DNA of 64,000 bases from JANQJA01 sp040880285 (lineage in GTDB: Bacteria > Pseudomonadota > Gammaproteobacteria > Pseudomonadales > Azotimanducaceae): the NCBI GenBank assembly GCA_040880285.1, contig JBBDIT010000052.1, positions 1 to 64,000 of the forward strand. The letters are read 5' to 3'. Of this stretch, positions 34,090-43,635 are shown one piece after another; position 1 is the first letter of the stretch; each line of letters opens with the position of its first letter. The notes beneath the pieces are model-generated. The model made no database searches. It had not been told where the DNA came from and was given only the letters and a program-made list of their open reading frames with translations. A program made the translations under genes and the position numbers.

Positions 34090-34276
34090 ACAGTTGATGG
34101 TGTCCTTACGTCGTACGACAAAAGGATGAAACGGGAAGCCAGTGAGATTGCTAACAATCAATTCTGGCGCTGCCCCCGCAACGGTAAACGAGTACAAGTA
34201 ATTTCAAAGTGCCACTGCGAACACGTGGGAAGGCGAAATTACGGATTATTTCCACTCGTGAGCCCGGAGACCGGCC
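34090..34276 (+). promoter_or_regulatory. Cobalamin (B12) riboswitch
   Basis: The element shows the conserved B12-box order: the GGTGTC-like upstream strand (about 34099), GGGAAGCCAGTG at 34133-34145, CTGCCCCCGCAACGGTA at 34170-34186 and the closing GAGCCCGGAGACCGGCC at 34260-34276. These are the hallmark of the adenosylcobalamin-type aptamer. Ligand binding shuts the downstream gene. About 108 bases between the aptamer and the btuB ATG hold the expression platform. The gene behind it encodes a BtuB-like receptor, in full agreement. Confidence 0.95.
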
Positions 34277-34384
34277 ATGAACCTTGAGCAAACACCGCGG
34301 CGGGCGGATGTGGCGTGAAATTCGTTCCAGCTTCCCTTCGCGAACAACAACCAATATCACTCGGGTGAGAGTGTGGAGGGGAAC

Positions 34385-36292
34385 ATGCATCCAGTTCTAT
34401 CCGCGACCATTACCGTCGCACTACTATTATCGAGCTACAGCAATATCGCAACTGCCGGTGAGTCGAACAACCTCGAAAACATCGTTGTAACCGCGTCAAG
34501 AACGCCGACTTCTATTGAGAATGTCGGCTCTTCAATCACTGTTATCACTCGTGACGACATCCTGCGACGGGGCAACGCTAATCTGGCCGACATCCTAAGG
34601 GGCGTACCGGGATTTGCAGTCAGTCAGCAAGGTGGACCAGGCACACTTTCGCAGGTCCGCGTTCGTGGTTCAGAAGCGAATCAGCTGCTGGTCTTGATTG
34701 ACGGCATAGAAGCCAACGATATCGCCCAGGGCAGCGAATTCAATCTCTCCCATCTGCTCACCAATAATATTGTCCGGGTTGAGATTATCCGCGGCCCACA
34801 AAGTGCCTTATGGGGCAGTGACGCGTTGGCCGGGGTAGTTAACGTCATTACAACCGGCGAGGCTGGCGCACCCGGCCTCAGTGTACAAGCAGAAGCAGGC
34901 AGTTTTAATACCCTGAACACCGGTGTCGCTATTAATTACCGCACCGACCGGAGCCGGATCGCTCTCTCTGCCAATCATCTCAAGACTGATGGTACCAATA
35001 TTGCCAGAAACGGCACCGAGGACGATGGCTACAAGAACAGGACGCTTGCGCTCAATGCCCGGGTAAACCTCACTGATGACCTGGATTTGGGTATCCAGCT
35101 GCGCGAAACGGATACAGACACAGACTTCGACGGCGTTGACTTTGTCACTACGGGCTTGCCGGTCGATGCGCCCTTTCGAACAAACTCGGTTCAGCGTTAC
35201 GGTAAGGTAGATCTCGCCTTTCGATTGAACGACACGATAGAACAACTCGCCACCGTGGCACGAACCGAGACGAATAATATCAATCGCACCGATGCGCTTG
35301 TGGATGACGCGACCCGGGGCAGCAAGGATAGCCTTCACCTGCAGACCAATCTGTTCCTCGGCCGACATACCGTGTCCCTGATTGCCGAGCATGAACACGA
35401 TGGGTATCAGCAACGGGGGCTTGCTACCGCGTTTGGTGACCCTAACAAGTCATTGTCTGCCGATACTACCAGCATTGCAGGCGAGTACAGGTTCACCATG
35501 GATGCCTTCAACGTATCTGCCAGCCTGCGCCACGACAATAATTCAGAGTTTGAAGATGCGAACACCTGGCGCCTGACAGGATTGTTACAGGTTTCAGATT
35601 CAACCGCACTGTTCACGTCCGTCGGTAAAAGCATCAAGAATCCCACTTTTACCGAACGATTCGGCTTCTTCGACACCTTTATCGGCAATCCCCTGCTCCG
35701 TCCTGAGCACTCGTGGGCGTGGGAACTCGGTATTCGACAGCAGTTCGCCGGTGACCGTCTCAGCCTCTCAGGTAGTTATTTCGAGGCGGAGCTCGAAGAT
35801 GAAATTAACGGCTTTGTGTTCGACCCGGCCACAAATGGCTTCACCGCATCCAACAACACGGGAAAATCCCAACGGGCCGGTACCGAAATCGAACTTTCAT
35901 GGCTCGCTACCCACGCACTTTCTATTGATGGCAGCTATACCTACCTTGATGCGACTGAGCCCGGCGTCTCAGGCAAGGTCATTGAGATACGGCGACCAAA
36001 ACACCTGGCTTCCTTACAGGCAAATTATGCGTTTACACGCGCCAACCTGAATATTGGCATTAAGTACAATGGGAGCCAGTTCGACAATTACTTTCCGCCG
36101 TTCCCACCATTCCAGGAGCGGGTCGAACTACCTTCCTATATTCTTGTCAATGCCACGCTGGGCTACCAGTTCAGTGACAGCATGACCGCGACGCTGCGAG
36201 TCGAAAATGCATTCGATGAAACCTACGAGGATGTCTTCGGATTCAGGGGTGCAGGTATCTCTGCCTACGCCGGTCTAAAGATGACCTTTTAA
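34385..36292 (+). CDS. btuB: TonB-dependent vitamin B12 receptor (BtuB)
   Basis: This 635-residue outer-membrane receptor starts with a signal peptide (cleavage about residue 22, near SNIATAGES). A TonB box NIVVTASRTPTS follows. The plug contains LADILRGVPGFAVSQQGGPG and LVLIDGIEANDIAQG, then VEIIRGPQSALWGSDALAGV, all close to BtuB. The barrel ends in SAYAGLKMTF, with a terminal Phe. GGAGG lies 4-8 bases before ATG 34385. It is controlled by the cobalamin riboswitch just upstream, so import of B12 is the expected function. No btuCDF or corrinoid remodelling genes adjoin it; these must be elsewhere. Confidence 0.95.
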   Translation: MHPVLSATITVALLLSSYSNIATAGESNNLENIVVTASRTPTSIENVGSSITVITRDDILRRGNANLADILRGVPGFAVSQQGGPGTLSQVRVRGSEANQLLVLIDGIEANDIAQGSEFNLSHLLTNNIVRVEIIRGPQSALWGSDALAGVVNVITTGEAGAPGLSVQAEAGSFNTLNTGVAINYRTDRSRIALSANHLKTDGTNIARNGTEDDGYKNRTLALNARVNLTDDLDLGIQLRETDTDTDFDGVDFVTTGLPVDAPFRTNSVQRYGKVDLAFRLNDTIEQLATVARTETNNINRTDALVDDATRGSKDSLHLQTNLFLGRHTVSLIAEHEHDGYQQRGLATAFGDPNKSLSADTTSIAGEYRFTMDAFNVSASLRHDNNSEFEDANTWRLTGLLQVSDSTALFTSVGKSIKNPTFTERFGFFDTFIGNPLLRPEHSWAWELGIRQQFAGDRLSLSGSYFEAELEDEINGFVFDPATNGFTASNNTGKSQRAGTEIELSWLATHALSIDGSYTYLDATEPGVSGKVIEIRRPKHLASLQANYAFTRANLNIGIKYNGSQFDNYFPPFPPFQERVELPSYILVNATLGYQFSDSMTATLRVENAFDETYEDVFGFRGAGISAYAGLKMTF

Positions 36293-36303
36293 GAAAACCG
36301 GAG

Positions 36304-36340
36304 TCGCCCGGCTGAATCATTGCAGTATCCAGCCGGGCGA
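36304..36340. terminator. Bidirectional hairpin between btuB and an acyl-CoA dehydrogenase gene
   Basis: An 11-bp perfect stem, tcgcccggctg (36304-36314) with cagccgggcga (36330-36340), surrounds a 15-base loop. It lies between two convergent genes, 12 bases beyond each stop codon. There is no strong U-tract on either side, so it could be a factor-dependent terminator or a 3'-end stabiliser. Confidence 0.6.
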
Positions 36341-36351
36341 ATCACGCCGTG

Positions 36352-37539
36352 CTAGTCCGGTAGCCCCAGCACACGCTTGGCAATGATATTCATCTGTACT
36401 TCATTGGTACCACCATAGATCGTGATGGCACGGCTGCTGAGCCAGTTCCTGGTTGCTTCAATTTCAGTTTCCGAGAAACTGTCACCTTCCCAGCCAGACC
36501 CTTGCGAACCCATCAGTGAGGCACGCAGCTCCGCGGAATCGCGAGCCAGCGTTGAGCCGTATAGTTTAAATATTGAGGTTGCCTCACCCATGGTCTTGCC
36601 GGAAATATTCTCTTCCCTGGCGCGCTTCTGGGTGGTCTGGAAGCTACGCTGGTTCATGGCAAACTGCACTATCGTGTCGCGGGAAGCCGTATTGGCAATC
36701 TTGCCATCGGCATCGACGCCGATATATTTTTTTGCGGTGTCCGCCAGGACATTGCGGGGTGCTTGCCGCCTTGCGCCACCATCAGTGAGCCCACCTTGCC
36801 CCGAGCGTTCATGTTGGAGCAGACGCTTGCCTACAGTCCAACCTCGATTCAATTGGCCGACCAGGTCGTTCTTCTGCGCGATCGCATTGTCAAAGAACGT
36901 CTCGCAAAATGGGGACGCACCTGAGATCAGCCGAATGGGCCTTGTGCTCACACCTGGCTGGTCCATATCCATCAATAGAAAACTGATACCTTCATGTTTC
37001 GGCACGTCAGGGTCCGTACGCACCAGGGCAAAGATCCAATCGGCGAACTGGGCACCGGACGTCCAGATCTTTTGGCCATTGACTTCAAAATAGTCACCCT
37101 TGTCCACAGCGCGTGTACGCACACTGGCAAGGTCAGAGCCTGCACCGGGTTCCGAGTAGCCCTGGCACCAGGCAATATCGCCCATGGCAATTTTTGGAAT
37201 GTGTCGCAATTTTTGTTCTTCGGTGCCATATTCGAGCAAGGTGGGACCAATCATCGATATGCCCATTCCGCCCATGGGAAGGCGCGCCTTGACGGCACGT
37301 AATTCCTCCTGCAATACAGCGACTTCTTGACGCGACAGGCCACCGCCGCCATATTCTTTGGGCCAGGTTGGGATCGTCCAGCCTTTCTCACCAAGCTTGT
37401 GGCGCCACTCCAGCAACTCAGGGTTTTCCATCGGGCGCTTCGAACCGATGGTGATGGGCTCACCGGGACCGCGGGCGGATTCAGGACAGTTCTCAGCAAG
37501 CCAGTCCTTTACTTCTTGTCGAAAGGCATCAGTACTCAT
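36352..37539 (-). CDS. Acyl-CoA dehydrogenase family protein
   Basis: This 395-residue flavoprotein of the acyl-CoA dehydrogenase fold contains WCQGYSEPGAGSDLASVRTR, the FAD/substrate segment typical of the family. It also contains GQKIWTSGAQFADWIFALVR and a C-terminal TIYGGTNEVQMNIIAKRVLG with the dimer/FAD-contact region. The family oxidises acyl-CoA thioesters to enoyl-CoA and passes electrons to ETF. The chain length is not predictable. ATG 37539 has GAGGG 5 bases upstream; an ATG directly before it (37542) and the open frame from 37596 are less likely. It is separated from btuB by a convergent hairpin. Confidence 0.9.
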   Translation of the reverse strand: MSTDAFRQEVKDWLAENCPESARGPGEPITIGSKRPMENPELLEWRHKLGEKGWTIPTWPKEYGGGGLSRQEVAVLQEELRAVKARLPMGGMGISMIGPTLLEYGTEEQKLRHIPKIAMGDIAWCQGYSEPGAGSDLASVRTRAVDKGDYFEVNGQKIWTSGAQFADWIFALVRTDPDVPKHEGISFLLMDMDQPGVSTRPIRLISGASPFCETFFDNAIAQKNDLVGQLNRGWTVGKRLLQHERSGQGGLTDGGARRQAPRNVLADTAKKYIGVDADGKIANTASRDTIVQFAMNQRSFQTTQKRAREENISGKTMGEATSIFKLYGSTLARDSAELRASLMGSQGSGWEGDSFSETEIEATRNWLSSRAITIYGGTNEVQMNIIAKRVLGLPD

Positions 37540-37751
37540 CATTTCCCTCGTTGCGCTAGCGAATGCATACCTGTAAGGATACATCGCCTGCAACACCGAT
37601 CACAAATTAATTCGTCTTCCTAACCAAAGCGAATGTAGCCGATCACTACCGTCAATAGAGGGTCATGGTCTTTGCATCGACAGCCGGCTCGCTATAGGCT
37701 TGGGGCTCCAGAACGAGGAAACAGACAGATGCCCAAACTCGGAACCGATAC

Positions 37752-37851
37752 NNNNNNNNNNNNNNNNNNNNNNNNNNNNNNNNNNNNNNNNNNNNNNNNN
37801 NNNNNNNNNNNNNNNNNNNNNNNNNNNNNNNNNNNNNNNNNNNNNNNNNNN
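37752..37851. other. Assembly gap of 100 N inside the second GPH symporter
   Basis: Exactly 100 unknown bases join two contigs. The gap removes the last part of the carrier gene that begins at 39218. The flanking sequences share no overlap word, so the true length and content are unknown. Confidence 0.95.
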
Positions 37852-39218
37852 TAGTGGGAGTAACACCACACGGAAACCACCGCGAACGACGCGACGATGG
37901 GGCCATATAACAAGCCCAGGTTAACCAGCGTTTCCGGTGGAATGTCGGCAGCCGACTTGATATCAACGCCACGGGGCCATGAAATAATATCGAGCCCGAT
38001 ACCGCCGATAAAATTACCAAACCCCGAAGTTGCCTTACCGGAAAATGCAATGGCGCCAAAAAAGATGCCCTCCTGGCGAGTGTTAAAATAAAATTCGTGT
38101 TCGTCGGCGACATCCGCCATCATCGATCCGAAAGAAATAAACGCTTGTTGTAATAAAATCCCCTGCGCAAATTTCATCACCAGCAATGTATAGACCAGTG
38201 TCATGGTGTCATTCTGCGGAAACCAATCCATAAGCCGCAGCACCACCGGCAATACCTGGAATACCGCCCAGGCGGCAGTCCCCAGTACCACACCAAACCT
38301 TTTGGTCGTGTACTTGTGCAAGATCGCCGTAAAGAATGTTCCAATCATCAGGCCAACAACCTGCGCCACCTGCAGGTACAACATCTCGCGGCCGGTCAAT
38401 TCCCAGAAATACTGAAACATGTAAAGGTCCAATGCGCCGTTGACCCCGGCCATAATGAAAACGATCAACACACCAAAAAACAGCCAGCGGAACGAAGCGT
38501 TCTGGAAGGCTTCCTTCAACTCGAACGCCAGATTGCCGCCGATACTTCGTTGCGGTCGAGCCGTTGGCGGTAGCAGGAAAGGAATCTCTTTTTGTGTACC
38601 CCACGCTGAGTACCAGATGGTTACCACCATCAATATCGCCAGCGTCAGTGCGTACGGCATATAGTTTTCAACGGTCAGCCGTCCACCATGCTCGTCAGCA
38701 AAAAAATAACCAAGGCCAACAATTGACGCGGTCGCACCACCGAAGGTGCCGAAGAATTGCCGGAAGGCAACGATCCTCGTACGCTCCTGGAAGTTTTCTG
38801 TCATCTCCGCGCCAAGTGCCAGGTGAGGCACGTGGTACAGCGTCATGGCACCACGGGTCAGGATGGCAAAGACCGTAAGCCACAGGAACAGCTGGAACTC
38901 CGTAAGGCTCTCTGGAGGCGAGAATAGTCCCACAAACGCAATTGCCAGCGGAACGGCAGAGGCATACATAAAGGGGTGTCGCCGACCCAGTTTTGATTTC
39001 CAATTATCCGATAAGGATCCCGCCAGCGGGTCAGTCACCGCGTCAAACAGAAGGGCGACAAAAAGTGCCGCGCCGGCAAGGGTCCCTGACAAACCGAGGA
39101 CCTGGTTGTAATAAAACAGGATAAAGAGACTAAAACCTGTATTTTTTAATCCCTCGGCGAATTGGCCGACGCCAAATGCCATCTTGCTGGACAAGGGAAC
39201 CAAACGATCTTGCGTCAT
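37852..39218 (-). CDS. GPH-family MFS symporter, 3' end lost in a scaffold gap
   Basis: The visible 455 residues give about twelve helices of a GPH/MelB-type cation symporter. Diagnostic are the helix-1 GQFAEGLKNTGFSLFILFYY, the loop LLFDAVTDPLAGSLSDNW with its cation-site aspartate and KLGRRHPFMYAS. The last residues before the gap (VASFAVVSVWCYSH) are in the twelfth helix, so little of the protein is missing. Frames beyond the gap at 37652-37751 (one ending AVDAKTMTLY) cannot be assigned to it with confidence because 100 N is a placeholder. It is related to, but not close to, the carrier at 24-25.5 kb. The substrate is not predicted. Confidence 0.82.
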
Positions 39219-39430
39219 AAAAATCAGTCAAGTAGCGGTATTGATCGGCTCATAACACCTGAACAAGCACGTCAGGTCAATGACAACTTTGATCGACGAA
39301 GATGGTCCTGCCCGACTCCTGATGGCGTCTTAACCTGCCTCACTTGTCGTCCCGGAAAGCCAAGGACCTGCAAAACGGATCTGTTTTTCGGCAACGACCG
39401 CTCACCAATACTTGAATCCAGGCGCTCTGG

Positions 39431-40387
39431 TCAGAACTGAAAAATCGCCCACATATAAGCGGCATAGCCAGCAAGGAAAAGCAGCCCGGTGATTCGGCCT
39501 ATGGTGGCGCGCGCCAATACAAAAACCCAGACAATAATGGACGCCACGAACATAACCCAGACATCAAACTTGAGGAAGCTTGACTCCACCGGAATGTCCA
39601 CCAACAAGGCAGTAATGCCGAGAATCGCGAGGATATTAAACAGGTTACTGCCTACCACGTTTCCGATGGCAACATCTGAGCTCTTGTGCAGAGCCGCGAT
39701 GACGGTGGTGCTAAGTTCGGGCAAGGAGGTCCCGAGGGCGATGAGGCTGAGTCCAATCACTGCTTCAGATACACCCCAACTCGACGCAAGACCTGCAGCC
39801 CCTTCAACCACCAGATCGGCGCCAAGCGGCAGCGCTACTATACCCAGCACAACGAAAAAAGTAATGGCACCTTTGCTGCTGGGCATCCCGAGCACCCGCT
39901 CAAGCTCTTCTTCGGCATCATCCAGGCCAGGCAGCACAGTCGCGCCACGCGTGGTTGCGACCAGAAAGCAGATAAGGATAAACACCAGTAGAAGGCCTTC
40001 CAAAAACCCGATTGGCTCAAATACGCACAGCACGATAAACAGCAAGGAAACGGCAATCATCAGGCTGGTTTGTCGGGCCAAACCTTCCTGATCGCAGGCG
40101 ATCGGATGGATCAGCACCGGAACTCCAATCACCAGCAGTACGTTGGCGATATTGCTGCCGACAACATTACCGATCGCGATACCTGGATAGCCGGATAACG
40201 CAGAAAAGGTAGAGACCATCAGCTCCGGGGCGGAGGTCCCCATTGCAACAACGGTCATGCCAACGATAACCGGTGGAATATTACTTTCGCGCGCCAGACC
40301 CAACGCTCCGCGTACCAGTAGATCCCCACCCATCAGCAGGTAAACAAACCCGCCGAACAACTTCAGGAAGTCGACTGCTTCAACCAT
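39431..40387 (-). CDS. yrbG: CaCA family Na+/Ca2+ (cation) exchanger
   Basis: The 318 residues have ten or so helices and two inverted copies of the CaCA alpha-repeat: VVAMGTSAPELMVSTFSAL then IAIGNVVGSNIANV, and LIALGTSLPELSTTVIAAL then VAIGNVVGSNLFNI. The glutamates within GTS(A/L)PEL bind the cation. E. coli YrbG is the closest well-known relative. It exchanges Ca2+ for Na+ or H+ across the inner membrane. The ATG shares a base with the stop of the upstream Cache-HAMP gene (ATGA), so calcium exchange and the sensor are co-expressed. Confidence 0.9.
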   Translation of the reverse strand: MVEAVDFLKLFGGFVYLLMGGDLLVRGALGLARESNIPPVIVGMTVVAMGTSAPELMVSTFSALSGYPGIAIGNVVGSNIANVLLVIGVPVLIHPIACDQEGLARQTSLMIAVSLLFIVLCVFEPIGFLEGLLLVFILICFLVATTRGATVLPGLDDAEEELERVLGMPSSKGAITFFVVLGIVALPLGADLVVEGAAGLASSWGVSEAVIGLSLIALGTSLPELSTTVIAALHKSSDVAIGNVVGSNLFNILAILGITALLVDIPVESSFLKFDVWVMFVASIIVWVFVLARATIGRITGLLFLAGYAAYMWAIFQF

Positions 40388-41262
40388 CAGGTACGCTCAT
40401 CGTCGCCGCTATCTTCCCTCCATTGATCCATCAACTCGTTCAGGCATGTCGCCAGGTAAGCAATTTCATCATCACCTGAAGTATCTGCTCGTAGCTCAGA
40501 CTCGCCCTTGCGAAATCGCTCAACCAATACGGCAAGGTCATGGATCGGGCGCGCCAGATAAAAGCCGAGCAGGGTCCCGCCTACAATTGCAAAGGCTGAC
40601 AAGGCAAGACCGATGTCAAAGAGTGCGTCACGCAGGCTACGGGCCCGTCCTTCTTCCTCTGCCGCATCTACTTTTACGATGACACCCCAGCCAACCTCAG
40701 GCAGGTATCGNNNNNNNNNNNNNNNNNNNNNNNNNNNNNNNNNNNNNNNNNNNNNNNNNNNNNNNNNNNNNNNNNNNNNNNNNNNNNNNNNNNNNNNNNN
40801 NNNNNNNNNNCCCGTGTTGTCAGGAATCGTATCGTTATATACCACATCGCCGGAAACTTCAGGCGTGACGTGATCAAAGTGATCGCCAACCCGGCCGTAA
40901 GAAGCAACTTCATTGCCATTGACGTCAAGTATGCGGATCTGCTCGACATCGTCGACCGCGGTGGCCGCATCTTCAATAATGCGCACGACGGACGAGATCG
41001 CCTGCTCACTGCCAGTCTCAGTAAACTCACGCAGATTGGATCGCAGTTGAGTGCGACTCTTGATCAGGCGGAGTTGGTCACGCCATCCTTCATGAACTTT
41101 CTCAAGATCACGACGTTTGCTCTCTGCCAGCGCATCAAGCTGCCGAATTGAAATTTCCTGCAACAGCGAGGACGACGTCTGGTACGCAAATGCGCCGAGA
41201 ATGGCCATGCTGAGCAATGAAACAAAAACCAGCGCCAGTGCCAATTTGGTTCTAATGTCCAC
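40387..41262 (-). CDS. Cache-HAMP membrane sensor without an output domain, interrupted by a gap
   Basis: From the N terminus, one helix (residues 6-28, LALALVFVSLLSMAILGAFA) leads to an extracytoplasmic domain that fits a dCache sensor (RILDVNGNEVASYGRVGDHF, and RYLPEVGWGVIVKVDAAEEE on the far side of the gap). A second helix (about IGLALSAFAIVGGTLLGFYL) is followed by a HAMP domain (ARPIHDLAVLVERFRKGESE, then LNELMDQW), and the protein stops. No kinase, cyclase, GGDEF or methyl-accepting module follows. The 100-N gap at 40711-40810 sits in the sensor domain, and a normal dCache would need more than 33 residues there. The gene overlaps yrbG by one base. It may sense a small ligand for the exchanger. 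Confidence 0.75.
   Translation of the reverse strand: MDIRTKLALALVFVSLLSMAILGAFAYQTSSSLLQEISIRQLDALAESKRRDLEKVHEGWRDQLRLIKSRTQLRSNLREFTETGSEQAISSVVRIIEDAATAVDDVEQIRILDVNGNEVASYGRVGDHFDHVTPEVSGDVVYNDTIPDNTXXXXXXXXXXXXXXXXXXXXXXXXXXXXXXXXXXRYLPEVGWGVIVKVDAAEEEGRARSLRDALFDIGLALSAFAIVGGTLLGFYLARPIHDLAVLVERFRKGESELRADTSGDDEIAYLATCLNELMDQWREDSGDDERT
40711..40810. other. Assembly gap of 100 N inside the Cache-HAMP gene
   Basis: The gap lies in the ligand-binding domain. Both flanks are open in a frame that would be continuous only if the true length is suitable. The left and right flanks share no overlap word. Confidence 0.95.
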
Positions 41263-41333
41263 TATCAGTTCTGAACCTGGAAGTGTAGAACCATCTTGGC
41301 ATTATAATGCAGCTACTGACAACTCAGTAATGC

Positions 41334-42227
41334 TCAGGGCGTCACGCGTTCCGAGAAGGTGGTATCGGTACAGTACTTTTTGCGCAGCGCCGGCGTGGCA
41401 GTCATCGCACAGAAATCAGCATAGGTCTGCCCACCAGCACCTTCCCTTACCTTTTGTTCCGAAAGCGCGACCGCTGAGAATCGATCATCCTGGCAATAAA
41501 TTTCGCGCTCGCGTGGCGATGCTTTTTTAACGCAGTAATCTATATAGCTTTCATTTGCTCCCGGCGGTCGCAACGGCCTCGGCTCCGGTGACGACGGGGC
41601 TAGCCTCGCGATCGCAACAGACTCTGGCTCTGGACCTGGCTCTGGATCTGGTTTTATCGCGATTCGCTCGACCTGTTCAGCAACCCACCATGCGCCATCT
41701 ATGCCCAGGTCACGAGCATTTGCCTCTGCTGCTGCTTTGCGATAGCGATAGGGCCCAAGGGCCACACGATACACACCGGCACCGTCAGATTCGATCACGC
41801 TCGCGGGTTCAGGGCCACGACTGCTAACGTCACTTGCGAATGCGCGTGCTCGATCCGCCTTCGAAAATGCGCCCACAATAAGCCTGAACTCGATATCCAT
41901 ACCGTCGGTATCCATCTCGACAAAATTCAGGTCATCGCCGGCGATTGGCACAATCCAGGGCTCTACACCCGCATTACCCAGCACGCGCTTCTGTCGTTCC
42001 GCATTCCCGCCTTCGGGCACAACAATACGATAGAGGGCACCACCTGGCATTTCAAATCTGGCCACGCGGGCTATTTCGCCTGACTCGCCTTCGATCCTTC
42101 GGCTCTCGCTAATCGCAGAGCCCAATTGCTTGAAGCTACCGACAACCCAGTATTTCTTCTCATGGTCATCTGCGTGACTGGTCGCAGTGCTCAACAACAA
42201 TACGCAAAGGGTTATGAATGCTCTCAT
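41334..42227 (-). CDS. Exported protein with two SPOR-like repeats and duplicated Cys motif
   Basis: This 297-residue protein has a signal peptide (MRAFITLCVLLLSTATSHAD) and two SPOR-like domains. The first opens KKYWVVGSFKQLGSAISESR. The second opens FRLIVGAFSKADRARAFAS and closes GVYRVALGPYRYRKAAAEAN. SPOR domains bind denuded peptidoglycan at the septum. A Pro/Glu linker with small repeats (PDPEPGPEPE) leads to two copies of a C-x(11-12)-YC motif: YIDYCVKKASPREREIYCQD and YADFCAMTATPALRKKYCTD. ATG 42227, with GGAGAGG upstream, is preferred to the open frame from 42338. A cell-envelope role is likely. The Cys-repeat domain is not recognised. Confidence 0.75.
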   Translation of the reverse strand: MRAFITLCVLLLSTATSHADDHEKKYWVVGSFKQLGSAISESRRIEGESGEIARVARFEMPGGALYRIVVPEGGNAERQKRVLGNAGVEPWIVPIAGDDLNFVEMDTDGMDIEFRLIVGAFSKADRARAFASDVSSRGPEPASVIESDGAGVYRVALGPYRYRKAAAEANARDLGIDGAWWVAEQVERIAIKPDPEPGPEPESVAIARLAPSSPEPRPLRPPGANESYIDYCVKKASPREREIYCQDDRFSAVALSEQKVREGAGGQTYADFCAMTATPALRKKYCTDTTFSERVTP

Positions 42228-42353
42228 TGGCCTCTCCATTCGCCTGATTAGTACTACTATACCTGTAATGATAATTTTCGTGAATAGTACGTAATGAGTT
42301 TCATGGCTGGTACTATGCATGCCCCTCTTGCGACACAAAGTACATGTTAGCCG

Positions 42354-43628
42354 ATGAACGCACGCACTGACTCACCCGCATTCTACTATGGATATTGGCT
42401 GATCGTCGCCGCGTTCGTCGCCCAATTCGTCGCGGTCGGCGTCCAAAACTACGTTATAGGTCCCTTTATGATCCCTATGACGGAGGAGCTAGGCTGGACC
42501 CGGGCAGAATTTACCCTGCCGAGGACAATCGGCCAGGTCGTCATGGCAATGACCGGATTTTTCATTGGCAGCCATGTGGATCGGTTGGGCGCACGAAATT
42601 TTATGTTTGCCGGCGCAACCATTCTTGCCATAGCGCTGTATAGCTTGTCTTTCATTGATGTGCTGTGGCAATGGATCGCTATCAACGGTCTCATAGTGAC
42701 GCTGGGTGCCGCGCTTATTGGAAACCTTGTGGTCAATGTCACCCTGGCCAAATGGTTTGTTGATTTTCGTGGTCGCGCTGTAGCCTTTGCGGCGATGGGC
42801 GTTTCGTTCGCCGGTGTTCTGCTCACACCACTTGCCACCTTGATCATTGACACACAAGGCTGGCGCAGCGCCTGGCAATTCCTGGCCATTGGCACAGCCT
42901 GTCTGATCGTACCGGTGGCGCTCGCCATGCGACGAGCGCCAGAAGATTACGGCTTGCACCCGGACGGTCGATCAGAAGATGACCTCAAAGCGGGCATGGG
43001 AGTGAAGGCAGGCCTGGATTTTGCCAACTCCATGACGCGGCGGGAGGCGCTGGGCACCAGTTCTTTTTACCTGCTGGTCCTGGCATTCGGACTCTTCGGC
43101 ATAACAATCCAGGTCATGCTATTACAGACTGTGCCGTTTGTCGCAGACGCAGGTTATCCACGTTCAACCGCGGCCCTGATGATTACGGTCGCATCCATTC
43201 CCGCCTTACTGTCCAAACCCATCTGGGGTTGGTTGATCGACGGACTCGATCCGAAACCACTGGCCTCATCCAGCGCAGGCCTGACCGGCTCTTCCCTGTT
43301 CCTGATCGTATACGCTGTCAATGCGGGATCATTGCCTGGTCTTTATATCGGTTTCGCACTACTGGGCTTCGGTTGGGGGGGCATGATCCCCTTGCAGGAA
43401 GTCATTTGGGCTTCATTTTTCGGCAGACGTTACCTCGGCGCCGTGCGGAGTGCAGCACTGCCGTTTTCACTGCTGCTCACGGCCGGGGCACCACTTGCGA
43501 CTTCCTACTATTTTGATGTGATCGGAAATTATGATGGCGCTATCTTGACAGTTGGTGCCGCTAATATTTTCTCGGCTCTCATGATTCTTGCCATTCGCAA
43601 ACCTGCCAGGACCAGTCCCGAAGATTGA
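42354..43628 (+). CDS. MFS transporter (MCT/OxlT-like)
   Basis: The 424 residues have twelve predicted helices, starting YYGYWLIVAAFVAQFVAVGV. The segment FIGSHVDRLGARNFMFAG represents the loop 2-3 MFS motif A, and RAVAFAAMGVSFAGVLLTPL is in the fifth helix region. The overall pattern resembles monocarboxylate or oxalate/formate-type carriers. A second motif-A-like loop (KPIWGWLIDGLDPKPLASSS) opens the second half. The substrate is unknown; an organic acid is a reasonable guess. It converges with an SDR gene whose stop lies 8 bases away. Confidence 0.85.
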   Translation: MNARTDSPAFYYGYWLIVAAFVAQFVAVGVQNYVIGPFMIPMTEELGWTRAEFTLPRTIGQVVMAMTGFFIGSHVDRLGARNFMFAGATILAIALYSLSFIDVLWQWIAINGLIVTLGAALIGNLVVNVTLAKWFVDFRGRAVAFAAMGVSFAGVLLTPLATLIIDTQGWRSAWQFLAIGTACLIVPVALAMRRAPEDYGLHPDGRSEDDLKAGMGVKAGLDFANSMTRREALGTSSFYLLVLAFGLFGITIQVMLLQTVPFVADAGYPRSTAALMITVASIPALLSKPIWGWLIDGLDPKPLASSSAGLTGSSLFLIVYAVNAGSLPGLYIGFALLGFGWGGMIPLQEVIWASFFGRRYLGAVRSAALPFSLLLTAGAPLATSYYFDVIGNYDGAILTVGAANIFSALMILAIRKPARTSPED

Positions 43629-43635
43629 CGTTAGC

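Noticed and set aside
37652..37751. C terminus of the GPH symporter right after the gap
   Set aside because: Several frames are open and the true gap length is unknown, so no frame can be chosen.
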